Assembly (NCBI GenBank): GCA_954871525.1
Contig: OX940868.1
Span: 10,716,056-10,780,055 of the forward strand
Direction: 5' to 3'
DNA from: Parietaria judaica
Lineage: Eukaryota > Streptophyta > Magnoliopsida > Rosales > Urticaceae
Length of the DNA: 64,000 nucleotides
Shown: positions 11,701 through 22,895 of the stretch, in pieces
Position numbering within the stretch: the first letter of the stretch is position 1
Layout: each line of letters opens with the position of its first letter
Notes under the pieces: generated by a model
Database searches by the model: none
Told to the model about the DNA's origin: nothing
The model's input: only the letters and a program-made list of their open reading frames with translations
Made by a program: the position numbers and the translations under genes

Positions 11701-11823
11701 ACGCTAAAAAAGACACAATTTTATTTATCAAAGGTAAAGACGAGATCAGCGCTCGGTGCTGTCGTTATCGTCGTCAGTCGTCTTCTCTTCGAGTTCCTGG
11801 CTGTGAGTTAGAGAAAAACTAAG

Positions 11824-11842
11824 CCCCCTCGGTGGGCGCCAA
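11824..11842 (-). promoter_or_regulatory. Primer-binding site of the Tat-like element
   Basis: Read on the minus strand from 11842, the sequence is TGGCGCCCACCGAGGGGG, two bases inside the 5' LTR. A TGGCGCC start complements a tRNA ending GGCGCCA. The exact tRNA was not determined. Confidence 0.7.
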
Positions 11843-11844
11843 AC

Positions 11845-12448
11845 TGTAGAGGGCGATTTTCACCACCTTGCAGTCACAAGGAAAACCGTAAAGAACGCAA
11901 TAAAATATATACACGATTATTCCCTGATTTATTTATCCCGATAGGACTCGGTTTTTCCCGTTTATTAGCTTGGACAATCGAAGAATAATGATAAGGATAT
12001 GATTTGATGCCGCACCACGCCGTTCTCGACGAGGCTGCCTACGTACCCGGCGAACCAGGATCAGGTCATCACGTAGTTCAATGGGTTTTGGCTTGATGAG
12101 CTCCTTCTTCTTCTTCTCTGTTTCGTTGGTTTTCTTCTCTTTTTCTCTTCTCTTCTTTCTCCTCTCTTTCTTTCTTCTCTTCTTGGCTGAATGTCTCTCG
12201 GCTGATTTTCTTGGATCCCCTCTTAATGAGGTTTCTTTTATTATTTATAGGGTTAGGGTTGATTGAGCCTTTTCACTTTGGGCTTTTCTGCGAATTGGGC
12301 CTTTCTTCATGAGTTAAGCCTTTCCTCAAAAACTGGGCTTTTATGTTGACTACGGTCAACATATTTCTTGCCTCTATTCGACGTCGTTTTTGGGCCGTAA
12401 TGGCACGCCTTATGTTAAGGATGGATTTGACGAAATCTGACATCAACA
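11845..12448 (-). repeat. 5' LTR of the Tat-like element
   Basis: Second 604 bp LTR; on the minus strand it is the upstream, promoter-bearing copy. The minus-strand TATA box TATAAAT is at 12243-12249. The target duplication GTTGT follows at 12449-12453. Confidence 0.9.
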
Positions 12449-12842
12449 GTTGTTTGATTGAAGACGGAGGGACGATTCGCGAAGATCGACGACAAAAACC
12501 GTGAATAAATTCCGGATTTGTAAGTCTTCTTAATCCTATAACTGTTATATGATTTTCCGGAATTTTATCAAATCGTTATTTACGTAATAAATTTAGTTTG
12601 CATGCATGATAATCGTTTTTAACGTTATGGTTATTTTAATATGTCGAAAATCTATTTTCATATTAAAAAGAAATTTTGAAATTCCGCCGTAACTCGTTAC
12701 GTTCATTATTTATATTAAAAAGTTTAATATCGATCCCACATAACTAACATACTTCAGTCTCGTAACTTTCTTTAATCCCGATGTAGTTCCTCAGTTTGTA
12801 TATTTTTTCCAATTTAGTCATCCTATCGAGTAAGGATGATAC

Positions 12843-13697
12843 TTTTGATTAGGGCTGAAACCAGAACCGGGAACCGGGAATTTGAGTATTTTTTGTCCCT
12901 GTCCCGGAAAAACCGGGACACAGTTTTCTGTCCTGGTTTTGGTTTTGGTTCTGAAAAAGTCCTTGTTTTTTATTTAAATCAGAACCGGGACCAGGACCGG
13001 GACACCGATTAAAATCCCGATTTTTTTAGGACCAAAATTCGGGCAAAAACTGGGACAAAAATCCAAGATAGAAACATGAAAATTAACAAATCCGAGTAAA
13101 TCCAAAATGTAAAATACCAAATCTGAGTAAATCCAGAACGTAAAATACCAAATCCGAGTACAAAAACAAAATACAAAATAAACAAATGCAAGATCCGAGT
13201 TCACGTCGTGAGCTTCACAATACTAACTTCAAATCTCAGTGCAAAAAACCGAGTCTAAAATGTTAAATAGTAAATACCGAGTACAAACAAATTATTTTTT
13301 ATAACAAAACGACATATAAGAAATGACGTGTTAAATAAAATACCGTGTAATGGCTTAAAAATAAATGACATTTTAAAATAATGGGCTGAAAAAATAAAAT
13401 AATAGATTAAGAACATAATAGTATACGACTTAAAAGAAATGACATGCTAAAAAACGACAAACTTATAACAAAACGACATAAAACCAGAACCGGGACAAGA
13501 AAACCCGGAATTTCATATTTTAAATTGGTTTTGGTTTTGGTTTTTCAAACCGGAACCGAGACGTCCCTTTTTAGGTTATACTAAAAAGAAAAAACTGATT
13601 TTTTGCCAAAAACGGTTCGGTACCGGGACCAGAACCGGGACAAAACCGGGAACCGAGTACAAAATTTTCACGGTTCTGGTTTCAGCCCTAATCAAAA
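12843..13697. mobile_element. Family E TIR element, copy 1
   Basis: Perfect 27 bp terminal inverted repeats: TTTTGATTAGGGCTGAAACC... at 12843-12869 and ...GGTTTCAGCCCTAATCAAAA at 13671-13697. The interior is rich in ACCGGGA/ACCGGAACC motifs and AT-rich linkers and has no transposase. The flanking octamers GATGATAC and AAAGATAC (6/8) are only weakly compatible with a hAT target duplication. Diverged relatives lie at 42440-42830, 45557-57118 (interrupted) and 61740-62089. Confidence 0.8.
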
Positions 13698-16014
13698 TCA
13701 AAGATACTTAGCCGGGAATAATAAGAACGTCGCACCCTGTACAAAAGTGCCCGATGATGTGAAGGACGAATTTGTGGAATACTTGAGGCAGAAATCTGAT
13801 GCAAAACACAGCTCTCAACGGAATTTCGACGAGATGGTTGGACTCGGCTCTTATTATAAAGAAGATGATCGTTTTGATAGAAAGGGTGTTAGAGGACCTA
13901 TGGATCAGTATATGGTGGAGAAGAGTAATATCGGTGAGGGTTCGAGAATGAAGTTGACCAAAAAAGAAAAGGGAAAGAAGCTGGCAACGTCAAAAGAGTT
14001 GCGAGAGAAAGTATGCTTGGACATCGGGAGATTCTTCTATGAAAACGCGATATCGTTTAATGTTGCAAGGAGTCCTTCGTTCAAGAATCCGTGTCTCGCC
14101 ATCGGTTCGTATGGTAGAAATTTGAAACCTACGTCTATTCACGATCTTAGGACTTGGATTTTGGACAAGGAGTACGAGACCACAGAGCGGTTTGTTGAGG
14201 AAGTAAAAAAGACTTGGGCTGCCACTGGAGTTACAATTATGTTTGATGGTTGGTCGGATATTCGCAGTAGGAGCATAATTAACATCTTGGTCAATAATCC
14301 CAATGGCACAGTTTTCTTGAGGAGTATTGATGCCTCTGCAATCACAAAAGATGCTAATATGTTGTTCAAGATGTTGGATGAAGTTGTCGATGAGGTTGGA
14401 GAAGAACACGTGGTTCAAGTTGTCACCGATAACGCTGCAGCCTACAAAGCAGCGGGTAAACTTTCAATGGAGAAAAGGAAACATTTGTACTGGACTCCAT
14501 GTGCTGCACATTACCTCGATTTGATGCTCGAGAAAATTGGAGAGCTCCCACAACACAAGAGGGTGTTAAAAAAGGCAAGAAACTTGTGCATGTTTCTCTA
14601 TGGCCACCAATGGATATTGGCATTGATGAGAAAATTCACAAAAGGAGATATTATTCGACTTGCAATGACTAGATTTGCAACTGCCTATCTAACACTAAAT
14701 AGCATTTATCGATTGAAGCAACCGCTGGAAGCTATGTTTACTTCGGAAGAGTGGGCTAATTGTAATTGGGCATCTTCAACCGCGGGAAAAGCAGCGAGGC
14801 ATACGGTTTTGAAAGACAAGAACTTCTGGCGAGATGCAAGTTATGCCATCAAGAGCACAGAACCGTTGGTTAAGGTCTTGAGATTGACTGATGGTGAGAA
14901 AGTACCGGCTATGAGTTTTCTCTACGATGCGATGGATTCTGCCAAGGAGAAGATAGCCAAAATCTTGGGGGGAGAACTTAAAGACTATGCTGAGATTTGG
15001 AAGATCATCGACGACAAATGGGATACTCAGATGCATCGCGATTTGCATGCCGCGGCATACTTTTTGAATCCTCAATGCCAATACTCGGATACGTTTTCTA
15101 CTCATTATGAAGTGAAGTTGGGATTAATGAATTGTATGAACCGCTTAATACGAGACGAGGATGACAGAGTACTGGCCAATGTTCAAGTAAACAAATTCCG
15201 CAACAAAGTCGGGATGTTTGGATACGTGATTGCCAAAAGGTCATATTCGTTGTTCTCTCCAGGTAATTTTTTTTTAAGTGAGTAAACTATGTTTTTCTTA
15301 ATATAAGTATGATAAAAAAATGCTAATTTTCTTTAATGTTATTTATGAACTATCAGCGGCTTGGTGGGAGGAGTATGGGGATGAAACTAAAGAATTACAG
15401 AAGTTTGCGACGCGAGTATTGAGTCTTACTTGCTCAGCTTCAGGGTGTGAGCGGAACTGGAGCACGTTCAATCAAATCCATACGAAGAAAAGAAACCGGT
15501 TGACTACTAAGCGGATGAATGCTTTGGTGTACATCATGTTTAATAAGAGATTGAAAGATCGACACTTGAGGATACAAAGCCATACAAGCGAGGATAATAG
15601 TGATCCCTTTTTAATGGATATTGAAGACTTACCATCAGATGATGAATGGCTGGTTGAGCAAGAGCCAAATTCCGTAGTTCAGCCCGAAGTAGTTCAGCGA
15701 GAATTAGTTCAGCCCACAGCTCAAGAAACGGCATGCAAAGAAGTTGATCTTGCAGAACCTAGTAGCTCTAAGCCTCGTCCTAAAGCCGGTTCGTAATCAT
15801 CACTCATAACTAATCTTTTTTATTTATTTAGTTTTGAATTAACTTAGTACAAATTAATTTATAAGTTTTTTAACTTAATCATTCTCTTATTTTAGGGAGG
15901 AACAAACGAAGAAAGATAATAGATATGACTCTAGAGGATGAGGAACCCAATTGGTCTGGGAACTACGAGGAGTCGGAGGACAGTAGCGGAGATGATTCGT
16001 TGACGAACTGTTGA
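13698..16014 (+). pseudogene. hAT transposase gene, 5' truncated
   Basis: Three exons are supported: to 15262, 15357-15788 and 15896-16014, all with GT-AG introns and continuous frame, stop at 16012-16014. The order of parts is: tail of a BED zinc finger (YLAGNNKNVAPC), a DUF659/catalytic region with FDGWSD (14242 on) and VVTDNAAAYK (14428 is the Asp codon), PCAAHYLDLMLEKIG, and the C-terminal hAT dimerisation block (CSASGCERNWSTFNQIHTKK). The third exon adds an acidic tail. The catalytic blocks look intact with no internal stop, so the protein decayed little after losing its start. The cysteines of the BED finger are missing, because element E1 ends at 13697. An ATG at 13603 in E1 runs in frame into the gene, making a chimeric N-terminus. 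I consider it non-autonomous now. Confidence 0.88.
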
Positions 16015-16225
16015 TATATTATATTTTATTTTATGCGTTTTAAGTTTTTAAGTTTTTAAGTTTCTGATTTTTTAAGTCTTTGAGTGTTGAGTCTTTAAGT
16101 TTTTAAGGGTGCGAGTCTTTAAGTTTTTGAATTTAAGAGTGTTTGGATTAGGCTTTATTTTAAAAAATTATTTTATCTATCTTATTTAATATATATTATT
16201 TTAAAATATTTATATAATATTTATT
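16015..16225. other. hAT 3' region
   Basis: T- and TTTTAAG-rich stretch after the hAT stop codon, probably the transposon's 3' UTR and 3' flank. Nothing else seen. Confidence 0.4.
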
Positions 16226-16290
16226 AAGGCTTACGCCTCGAACGCCTCGAGGCTATACGCCTCGAGGCAATGCGAGAAAACGCCTCGAGA
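16226..16290. repeat. hAT subterminal repeat cluster
   Basis: The palindromic string CGCCTCGAGGC and shorter forms recur four or five times in 65 bp. Short clustered subterminal repeats near the end of a hAT element are usual transposase binding sites. The exact right terminus could not be fixed because the left end is lost. Confidence 0.5.
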
Positions 16291-16593
16291 CTGAAATACG
16301 TTATTCACAACATTGATAAATGAGGTACTTTTGAAAAGGAAAAAATAGTTGTTTTTGTCATTCTCAAAAGTGGGTTTTATGTCTCTCGCCTTTACCCACT
16401 TAGCTCACGTTTCTTTATTCTTCATCAATGCTACAATCTGATCCAAGTTCTTCCTCAATGATGCTTCATCATCAATGTATATTTTCTATCGTTTTGTTCT
16501 TCTTCATTTATTACTATCTACTTGCCATTAATTTTATCTACCTCATTAATGCCTCATCAACTTAACTTTTTACTACCCATTTCAAGCTCACTT

Positions 16594-16795
16594 GAAGATG
16601 TCCTCCGTCGACATAGCTTGAGCTCTTGGGCAAACCTGAAGCTCCCTCCATCAACAGAGCTTTAGCTCTTGGGAAAACCCGAAGCTTCGTCCATCAACAG
16701 AGCTTCAACTCTTGGGCGAACTTGAACAGAGCTTGCACTCTTCAACTCAATTGAAGATGCCCTCTGTGAGCTTGAACTCTTGTGCGGACAAAAGG
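16594..16795. repeat. 43-44 bp tandem repeat
   Basis: Units starting GAAGCTCCCTCCATCAACAG, each ending CTCTTGGGCAAACC or similar, repeat at 16594, about 16638, 16681 and 16724, with a last degraded unit near 16753. They lie upstream of the Harbinger Myb-like ORF. Confidence 0.7.
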
Positions 16796-17013
16796 AATCA
16801 AACTCGAAGTCGAACGCCGATATAGGTAAATACATTACACCGGAACTATTGAGTTAGGAATACTCATATTTTTAGTTTCTTTTTCAATTGGTTGTTCTCA
16901 TGATCAAAATATAGGTGCGATTTTGTTGATCATTTGGATAAATAATTTTAGGGCTTTGAAATCTGTCATTTTGTAATTGTTTAAGATATATAAATTTTCA
17001 TAGATATATAGAT

Positions 17014-17766
17014 ATGACAGAGGAAGATACCATAAATTGGTCTTGTGCGGCAGAAACGATGTTTATTGAGCTGATTTCTGAAGAAGCCAAAAAAGGATTG
17101 CGTTCGTCAACTCTTGATAAGAGACAATGGACAAAAATCGAGTTAGAGATGTGCGCTAAATTTGGTCCCTTTTACAAGACCGAGAAATCAAAACCAAAGT
17201 GGAATAGACTTCGAACGACAGTTAGGGAATTTAATACGCTCATAAAGACTACCGGATTTGGTTGGGATTCGATTAATAACACAGTAACCGCTTCGGATGA
17301 CGTATGTGAAAGTTACTTCCAGGTAAAGATCAATTAACTTTATAGTTTTGGTTGCATTTTTATTTTTTTTAGAGCTTGTTACTAAATTTATTGTATTATA
17401 AAAATTGCAGAAGTATCCTAAGGCAAAAAAAAAAAATACAAGACGAAAGGACTGGCGAATTTTGATGCGCTCGCCGAAATCTTTGACGGAGTTATTGCGA
17501 CAGGGGAATTTTCATTGAGTCCTGCTCAAGCCGCCGCTGCAACACAAAATCCTCATGTAATTGATGTTGAAGGTTCTGATTCTTCAGATGGAGTGGAAGA
17601 TACACGATGTAAGAGCAAAAGAAGAGTGATGAAACGAAAAGTAAATTCAATACTAAAAGCAATTGGAAACACTTTAGAAGGGCTATCCGAGGCTAGTACC
17701 GCTGCTCAAGAAATATCCGTTGAACTATGTGAGGTTTTAAGAATTTGCATATGCCAAGGCATATAA
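17014..17766 (+). pseudogene. PIF/Harbinger Myb/SANT-like protein, frameshifted
   Basis: Exon 1 (17014-17322) encodes a Myb/SANT-like DNA-binding domain of the kind that accompanies plant Harbinger transposons (DKRQWTKIELEM, WNRLRTTVREFNTLIKTTGF). A GT-AG intron (17323-17410) follows. Exon 2 opens KYPKAKKK and must then shift frame within a run of 12 A residues (17425-17436) to continue as GLANFDALAEIFDGVIATGE and the acidic stretch IDVEGSDSSDG, to the stop at 17764-17766. In autonomous elements this protein helps the transposase bind DNA and enter the nucleus. The frameshift makes it a probable pseudogene, although a homopolymer sequencing error could mimic it. Confidence 0.8.
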
Positions 17767-18068
17767 CATGCTTGCAACAAACCGCGAGTGGAGGATTATG
17801 TTCATTAGGACATCGACATCAACTTGTCGTTCAATTATTCTTCGTCTATAAGACTTATCCTTGTAGTTTAGCTTTATAACTTGTTTGATGACATGTTACA
17901 TGAGTTTTTGGAATATTGTGAACCATCTTAGTACTAGTAATTTTATTAATTTATCTTTGCAGCTCTGTTACTTGTGCTTGTGTTTGAACTTATTCTAGTA
18001 TAATCAAATGAAGTTATGAAGTTGTCACTGTCTACTAACATTAAATTCTTGTTGCACCCAATTATTTC

Positions 18069-19344
18069 TTGTGGAAAATGTCTCATAATGGAGAGGATCC
18101 GGAATACATGCTTAATGAGTGGATTAAAGAACAAATTGCCGATAATTTAGAGTTTTCGAATCGCATAACAAACACAGACAATGCACTAGGAAATCTAGCA
18201 CGTTGTGCTTCCATTAACAGACAACCACACATAACATTTGCTCTAAGTGGTCATGACTATGTAATTGAACAACTAACAGGGCCTTGACATAGGCTCTTCA
18301 ACATGTGCGCACTCTGCTCCATTTCTCGCTATAGTGGATTAGATTCGGGGGTCACTTCCAAAGGAACACTTATCACCAGAAGAGTCCTTCATGATGTTTA
18401 TGAAGGATCTTTATCATTCCAACCGTAATCGTGCAGTCCAAGACAGACTTTGTCACTCGGGTGAGACGATTAGGCTTCGTTTTAGTGATGTTTTAGATGT
18501 TGTGCTCTGTTTAGCGCCTGAAGTAATTCGACACCCCGGCTACAACACAACTCCACCTGAGATTCAAAACAACCCTAAGCATTGGCCATGGTTTAAAGTA
18601 AAACTTTGTGTATTTCATTAATATGATAGTAATTTACTTGAGCTAATATTCTCACTTGATATTTTTCAGAATTGCGTTAGAGCGATCGATGGAACACACA
18701 TCTCTATGTGTGTCCCTGCTGAACTACAAAATAAATACAGAGGACACAAAGGGGAGTGCATAATGAATGTTATGGTTGCGTGCTGATTTGATATGTTGTT
18801 AACTTATGATGAAACCGGATGGGAAAGATCATCGGCTGACTAAAGAATACTTCTCAACACTATCGTCAATAGGCAAGTAAATAATTTCATGGTTCCACCT
18901 CACCCACACTATTACGTCGTAGATTCTGGATATAGTAATATGCTAGGCTTTTTGGTACCTTACCGTAAGCAAAGATACCATATATCCACCTTTCGAGACG
19001 ATCCTCAACCATTCGTGCCAGAGGAACTATTTAATTATACACACTTTTCATTAAGAAACGTTATAGAGAGATGCTTTGGGGTCTTAAAAGCGCGGTTTCC
19101 TATTCTAAAGAATATGTCGACGTATCCTATACAAAAACAATGAAGGATTGTGATGGCTTGTTTTGTTATTCACAACTTGATTAAAATGCACGCTCGAGAT
19201 GACCCGTTTTTCAATCGATACGATGTTGACATATCAATTGGGCATATTGAAGGTGTAGAGCCCGATGAGTCAGATGAACCTCTTCCGCCCGAGGATGAAT
19301 CTAGTAGCCGTTCCACGGAGCTCATGAAAAAAAATTCGCGATAA
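18069..19344 (+). pseudogene. PIF/Harbinger DDE transposase, decayed
   Basis: Fragments in several frames align in order with plant Harbinger nucleases: an N-terminal part ending ALSGHDYVIEQL (stop near 18285), a helix-rich middle (18391-18594), then after a likely intron NCVRAIDGTHISMCVPAEL (from 18670), an in-frame TGA at 18784-18786, YYVVDSGYSNMLGFLVPYR, ERCFGVLKARFPIL and the C-terminal MACFVIHNLIKMH. The three catalytic positions (Asp in AIDGTH, Asp in VVDSGY, Glu in IERCFG) are still readable. At least three stops or frameshifts and a missing segment between MVAC and VPPHPH show it is dead. Together with the Myb-like ORF upstream this is the usual two-gene Harbinger layout. Confidence 0.85.
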
Positions 19345-19680
19345 CTTAGCTAACCACATGTGGGCTACTCGTTTACATCATTGATATATGGAATATTTTG
19401 TTGAATTTAGTTATTAGACAGTGTAATATTGATATATTAGATAATATTGTTTATATGTTTACATTTTATGATTATATGTTTATAGATTAGTCTAATATGT
19501 TATATAACTAATCATAATTTTAATATTTTTTTTGAAACACTAATCACCAAACACAGTTTATGTTTTTACTTATTAAGAAAATACTGCTTACCAAACGCAA
19601 TTTAAAAAAAAAAATTAATACTCACAAATCAATTTATGAAAAACAAAAACAAAACGAGAATACTAGCAGGGAATGACTTA
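19345..19680. other. Harbinger 3' flank
   Basis: AT-rich, with no gene. The terminal inverted repeats of the decayed Harbinger element were looked for here and near 16300 and not found with confidence. Confidence 0.4.
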
Positions 19681-21201
19681 TGGTGTGTTTGTTTTGCATT
19701 AAGATTCATACGTCTGAATCTGAATGCACATATGAATATTAACATCTTACATATGAATCTGAATGGTTTAAAATTAAGTTTGTTTGTTTTTTAAGATTTG
19801 AATGCAGATCTGAATGTAACTTTATTTTTTAATTAAGTTTCTTTCCATATTATAAAGTAAAAATTACATAGCTAAACTCACGTAGAGCTTGCAATGCAAC
19901 AACGCAAACATAAATATTAAACATCAAAGAGGAACTGCAATTAGAAACTCAAAATTAAAAAGTAAGTATTACATTGTTTTGTAGACAGAAAAGAAAATAT
20001 TAAATCTATCAAATTATCCAAGATAACTTATCAAGTGTTAACGACTTCATCTCCGTTGCATTAGTTGGAGTGTAATGTCATTCCGCATATTTTCCATGAC
20101 TTGTACATCTTCGGTTCTCAAACCAAATCCATTTATTTCTATATTTCCTTGATCTTGTGGCCCTTCTCGATCAAATATTACTTGTGCTTGATCATAGTGA
20201 TTAAATAAATCATCATTGATGCTTTTTTTTTTTGTAAATCCATGCCAATCTGTTGAAAAGATGAACATTTAGTATATAATTTCATATTACAAATGTAAGC
20301 AAGCACACAAACTGACAGAACAAATAAACATACAAATAATTTCATATTACAAACTAAAAAAAAAGATGAACATTAAAGACATGAAGAACATGATAAATAC
20401 TTCATACAAAGCAACACATGTTATAAATCATCATGACTTGAATGTTCATCTTCTTATACAGAGCAACACAAGAAGACAAATACAAGAAAAAGAGCTAGCC
20501 ATCAAACCCAAAAATTGGTTTGAAAATGGTTTGAGAATGGTGCTCTACTGAAGATATATATTAGTAAGCTTTCAACCATAAATTTAATCTAAGAACGCAA
20601 ATATCTTCTTGATAATAAATCAATACCAATATGAAAATCCAAATCAACCAAACAGAGTATATCATCAATTATTTCAATAAACCGAACTCAAGTCACAAAT
20701 CTCAAATTCTAAGGCGCAAACAAGGATCAACTTGAACTGCTAAATATATATCGTATACAGTGAAGAATCAGAGAAATACTTATATGGACATAGGCATCGG
20801 CGACGGAAAAGTTCGCCGGAGAAGGAACCAGTGGTGGAGAGAAAGAGAGTGCCAGAAGGGAGCTTTGAAACTGCCCAACGACCACGCGGGTAGCTGAGCA
20901 TGGTTGGACGAGGAGAAGTGCACCGCCGATTCGCCGGTGTCGTGAAGGAGACGTGTGGGGGGTCGCTGGAGTTGAAGAAGGAAGACTGGAGATATTTTTT
21001 CAAAGAAAAAATCGAAGTTAAGCGAGAGGAGGAGTCGAAGAGAGAATAAATTTATTATTCGGACGTTGGCGTAGGTCTGAACGAAAAAGAGGCTGGTCAG
21101 ACCCATTCAGATTTGTAAATAATAAAATACAACTGGTATTAATGAACCCGCATCTTAACCATTAAGATTAAGAGACTCGTTAAGACCAAACAAACAGACC
21201 C
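19681..21201 (-). mobile_element. Internally deleted PIF/Harbinger derivative
   Basis: Terminal inverted repeats TGGTGTGTTTGTTT (19681) and AAACAAACAGACCC (ending 21201) match at 12 of 14 positions and are flanked by TTA at 19678-19680 and 21202-21204, the PIF/Harbinger target duplication. On the minus strand 20047-20268 encodes a short piece ending MENMRNDITLQLMQRR, similar to the C-terminal tail of Harbinger transposases. A minus-strand CT-rich leader lies near 20850-21050. I read it as a minus-oriented element that lost most of its transposase. Confidence 0.75.
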
Positions 21202-21318
21202 TTAATCCGGTAAGATTTGCCAAAAAAAGGTACATTATTCAAATTGATGTACTGTAGAGAATATTCTTTTGTGTCACTTTCATTATCCATAATTGGAGAT
21301 CAAATTAATTACTTGGAA

Positions 21319-22850
21319 TCAATCATCAATGTGAATTCCCCACAACAAGAGCCGATCGGTTATGAAGTCCGACACGTTCAACGTTGAGGTTCCGTCGGAG
21401 GAAACTGGATCATACGGGGAGTCCTCTGCGAACTCCGGCGGTATTGACTTGTAGTGTAAGCTTGGCTCCCAGGTAGCCTCTGCGAGCACCTTCAGTATCT
21501 CTTTCACCACCACCTTGCTTGCCTCGCAAGTAAAATGGACTCCATCTCTGGATAGATATCACAATTTATATATTATTGTCACACTAATCTATTAGCAAAT
21601 ATATAAGTACTGGCTGGTCTCATCTCAATATAAAAAAGTTCACTTTACTCCCATCAAGAAGAAAAACACATCAGAGCCAGGGACGGACCCAGCCATTGTT
21701 GGGGGTGGCAGTTGTCCCCCCGGCCAGTCGGGGGAAAAAATGTCTACTAATTTTTTTGAACTTTTTAATCACAAAACATCGCCAAACCAGCGCCATTGGA
21801 GAGACAAAATAAAGCTCGGAAGTGAAGCAGTGTTGTGTTGGGGAAGAAGAAGTTAATGGCCCCACTCACACTTTCATTTTCTCTCTCTTTCAAAAAATAT
21901 TTGTTTATTATATTTTAATTTCTAACGTTATAATAAGTTAATAACTGATTAGTAGTGAGTCACTGACAAAGTGTGAGTGTGATGTTGTTTCAAGGTGGGC
22001 CCCTTTCCTTATCAATATTATTAGTATAAGTTATAATTATAGATTACCATTTTACTAAATTATTAGTTGAATACAATTTATGGCTGTCAACAAAGTACTG
22101 AAATATAAATTCATATTTTAAAGAAAAAATATTTATAAAAATAGTGTATACACGTTTAATTAGTAAAAATTATAGATGTAATTACAAAATACGAAATGCT
22201 CTATTTAATTAATTATAATTTAATTTATTTATCTTTATTCGTCGTTCGTCACCCCAATATTATTTTCTGGGTCCGTCCCTCATCAGAACTGTTTTTACTT
22301 ATACGATATTTAAAAAATAAAAAGTTCACGGTTTTGTTTCCATTATACTTTTATAAGTAATTAATATGTATTAAAAAGTATTTTAAAAAATGTACTGGAC
22401 TAGTTTCGGTTTTCGCAGTTTTAAAAAATCGAGGTTTTCCAACACCGTGACTGGACCCAAAAAAGACAGAAAGCCCGGTAGCAGTGATACATTTCTAAAA
22501 TCACTGTATAGAAATAGAAGTTTGGTTGTCTTAACTAAAATGTTTAAAGTACCTTCATTTTTTTGTGACAAAATCCAGAAAATAATTATTTCGTTACACA
22601 ATTAAAAATATAAATATACTCACATGAAGCTAGTAGTTTGCCAATCTTTAATTGTCTGGATTGAGCTCCACAAATCAATGGCCTTGATATCCATCTCTTT
22701 GCATAGTTGTAGGCAAGCTTCTGAATATTCTTGGCATAGTTTATTTGTTCTTCGAATCTTCATTTGATAAGGACTGTTTATATTTATATATATATAGATA
22801 TATAGATAGAGAGCATTAGAACTTGACAACTAATGATATTTATATTGAAA

Positions 22851-22895
<45 letters not shown>

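Larger units (their letters stand above)
6753..12448 (-). mobile_element. Young non-autonomous Tat-like LTR retrotransposon with tandem arrays
   Basis: Two 604 bp LTRs (6753-7356 and 11845-12448) flank 4.5 kb of internal DNA, with a perfect 5 bp target duplication GTTGT (6748-6752 and 12449-12453). I find one base difference between the LTRs, so the insertion is recent. Orientation is minus: a primer-binding site TGGCGCCCACCGAGGGGG follows the LTR at 11842 (reading minus), and a polypurine tract AAAATGGGGGACTAAC precedes the other LTR. Both are of the type seen in Ty3/gypsy Tat-lineage elements. There is no gag, protease, RT or integrase. Instead the interior holds three tandem arrays and one ORF antisense to the element. 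Tat-lineage elements are known for tandem repeats in the 3' region and extra antisense ORFs, which fits. Confidence 0.9.
4851..12749 (+). mobile_element. Angela-like Copia solo LTR, split by a younger element
   Basis: The ends are GTTGGGATTTATGCCC at 4851 and CCCACATAACTAACA ending 12749, flanked by direct repeats TACTT at 4846-4850 and 12750-12754. Without the 5.7 kb insertion the LTR is about 2.2 kb. The start resembles the TGTTGG...TATGCCC ends of Angela/BARE Copia LTRs, which is family knowledge and not proof. A TATAAATA box at 6551-6558 and a leader with CT-rich runs follow LTR promoter layout. No internal domain or second LTR is present, so a solo LTR made by recombination is the simplest reading. 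Confidence 0.75.

Noticed and set aside
16226..19680. Exact ends of the first Harbinger element
   Set aside because: No matching terminal inverted repeat pair with TTA/TAA flanks was found on reading both sides.
20780..21106. 108-codon minus-strand ORF
   Set aside because: It reads through the leader and terminal repeat of the PIF derivative; composition is not protein-like.
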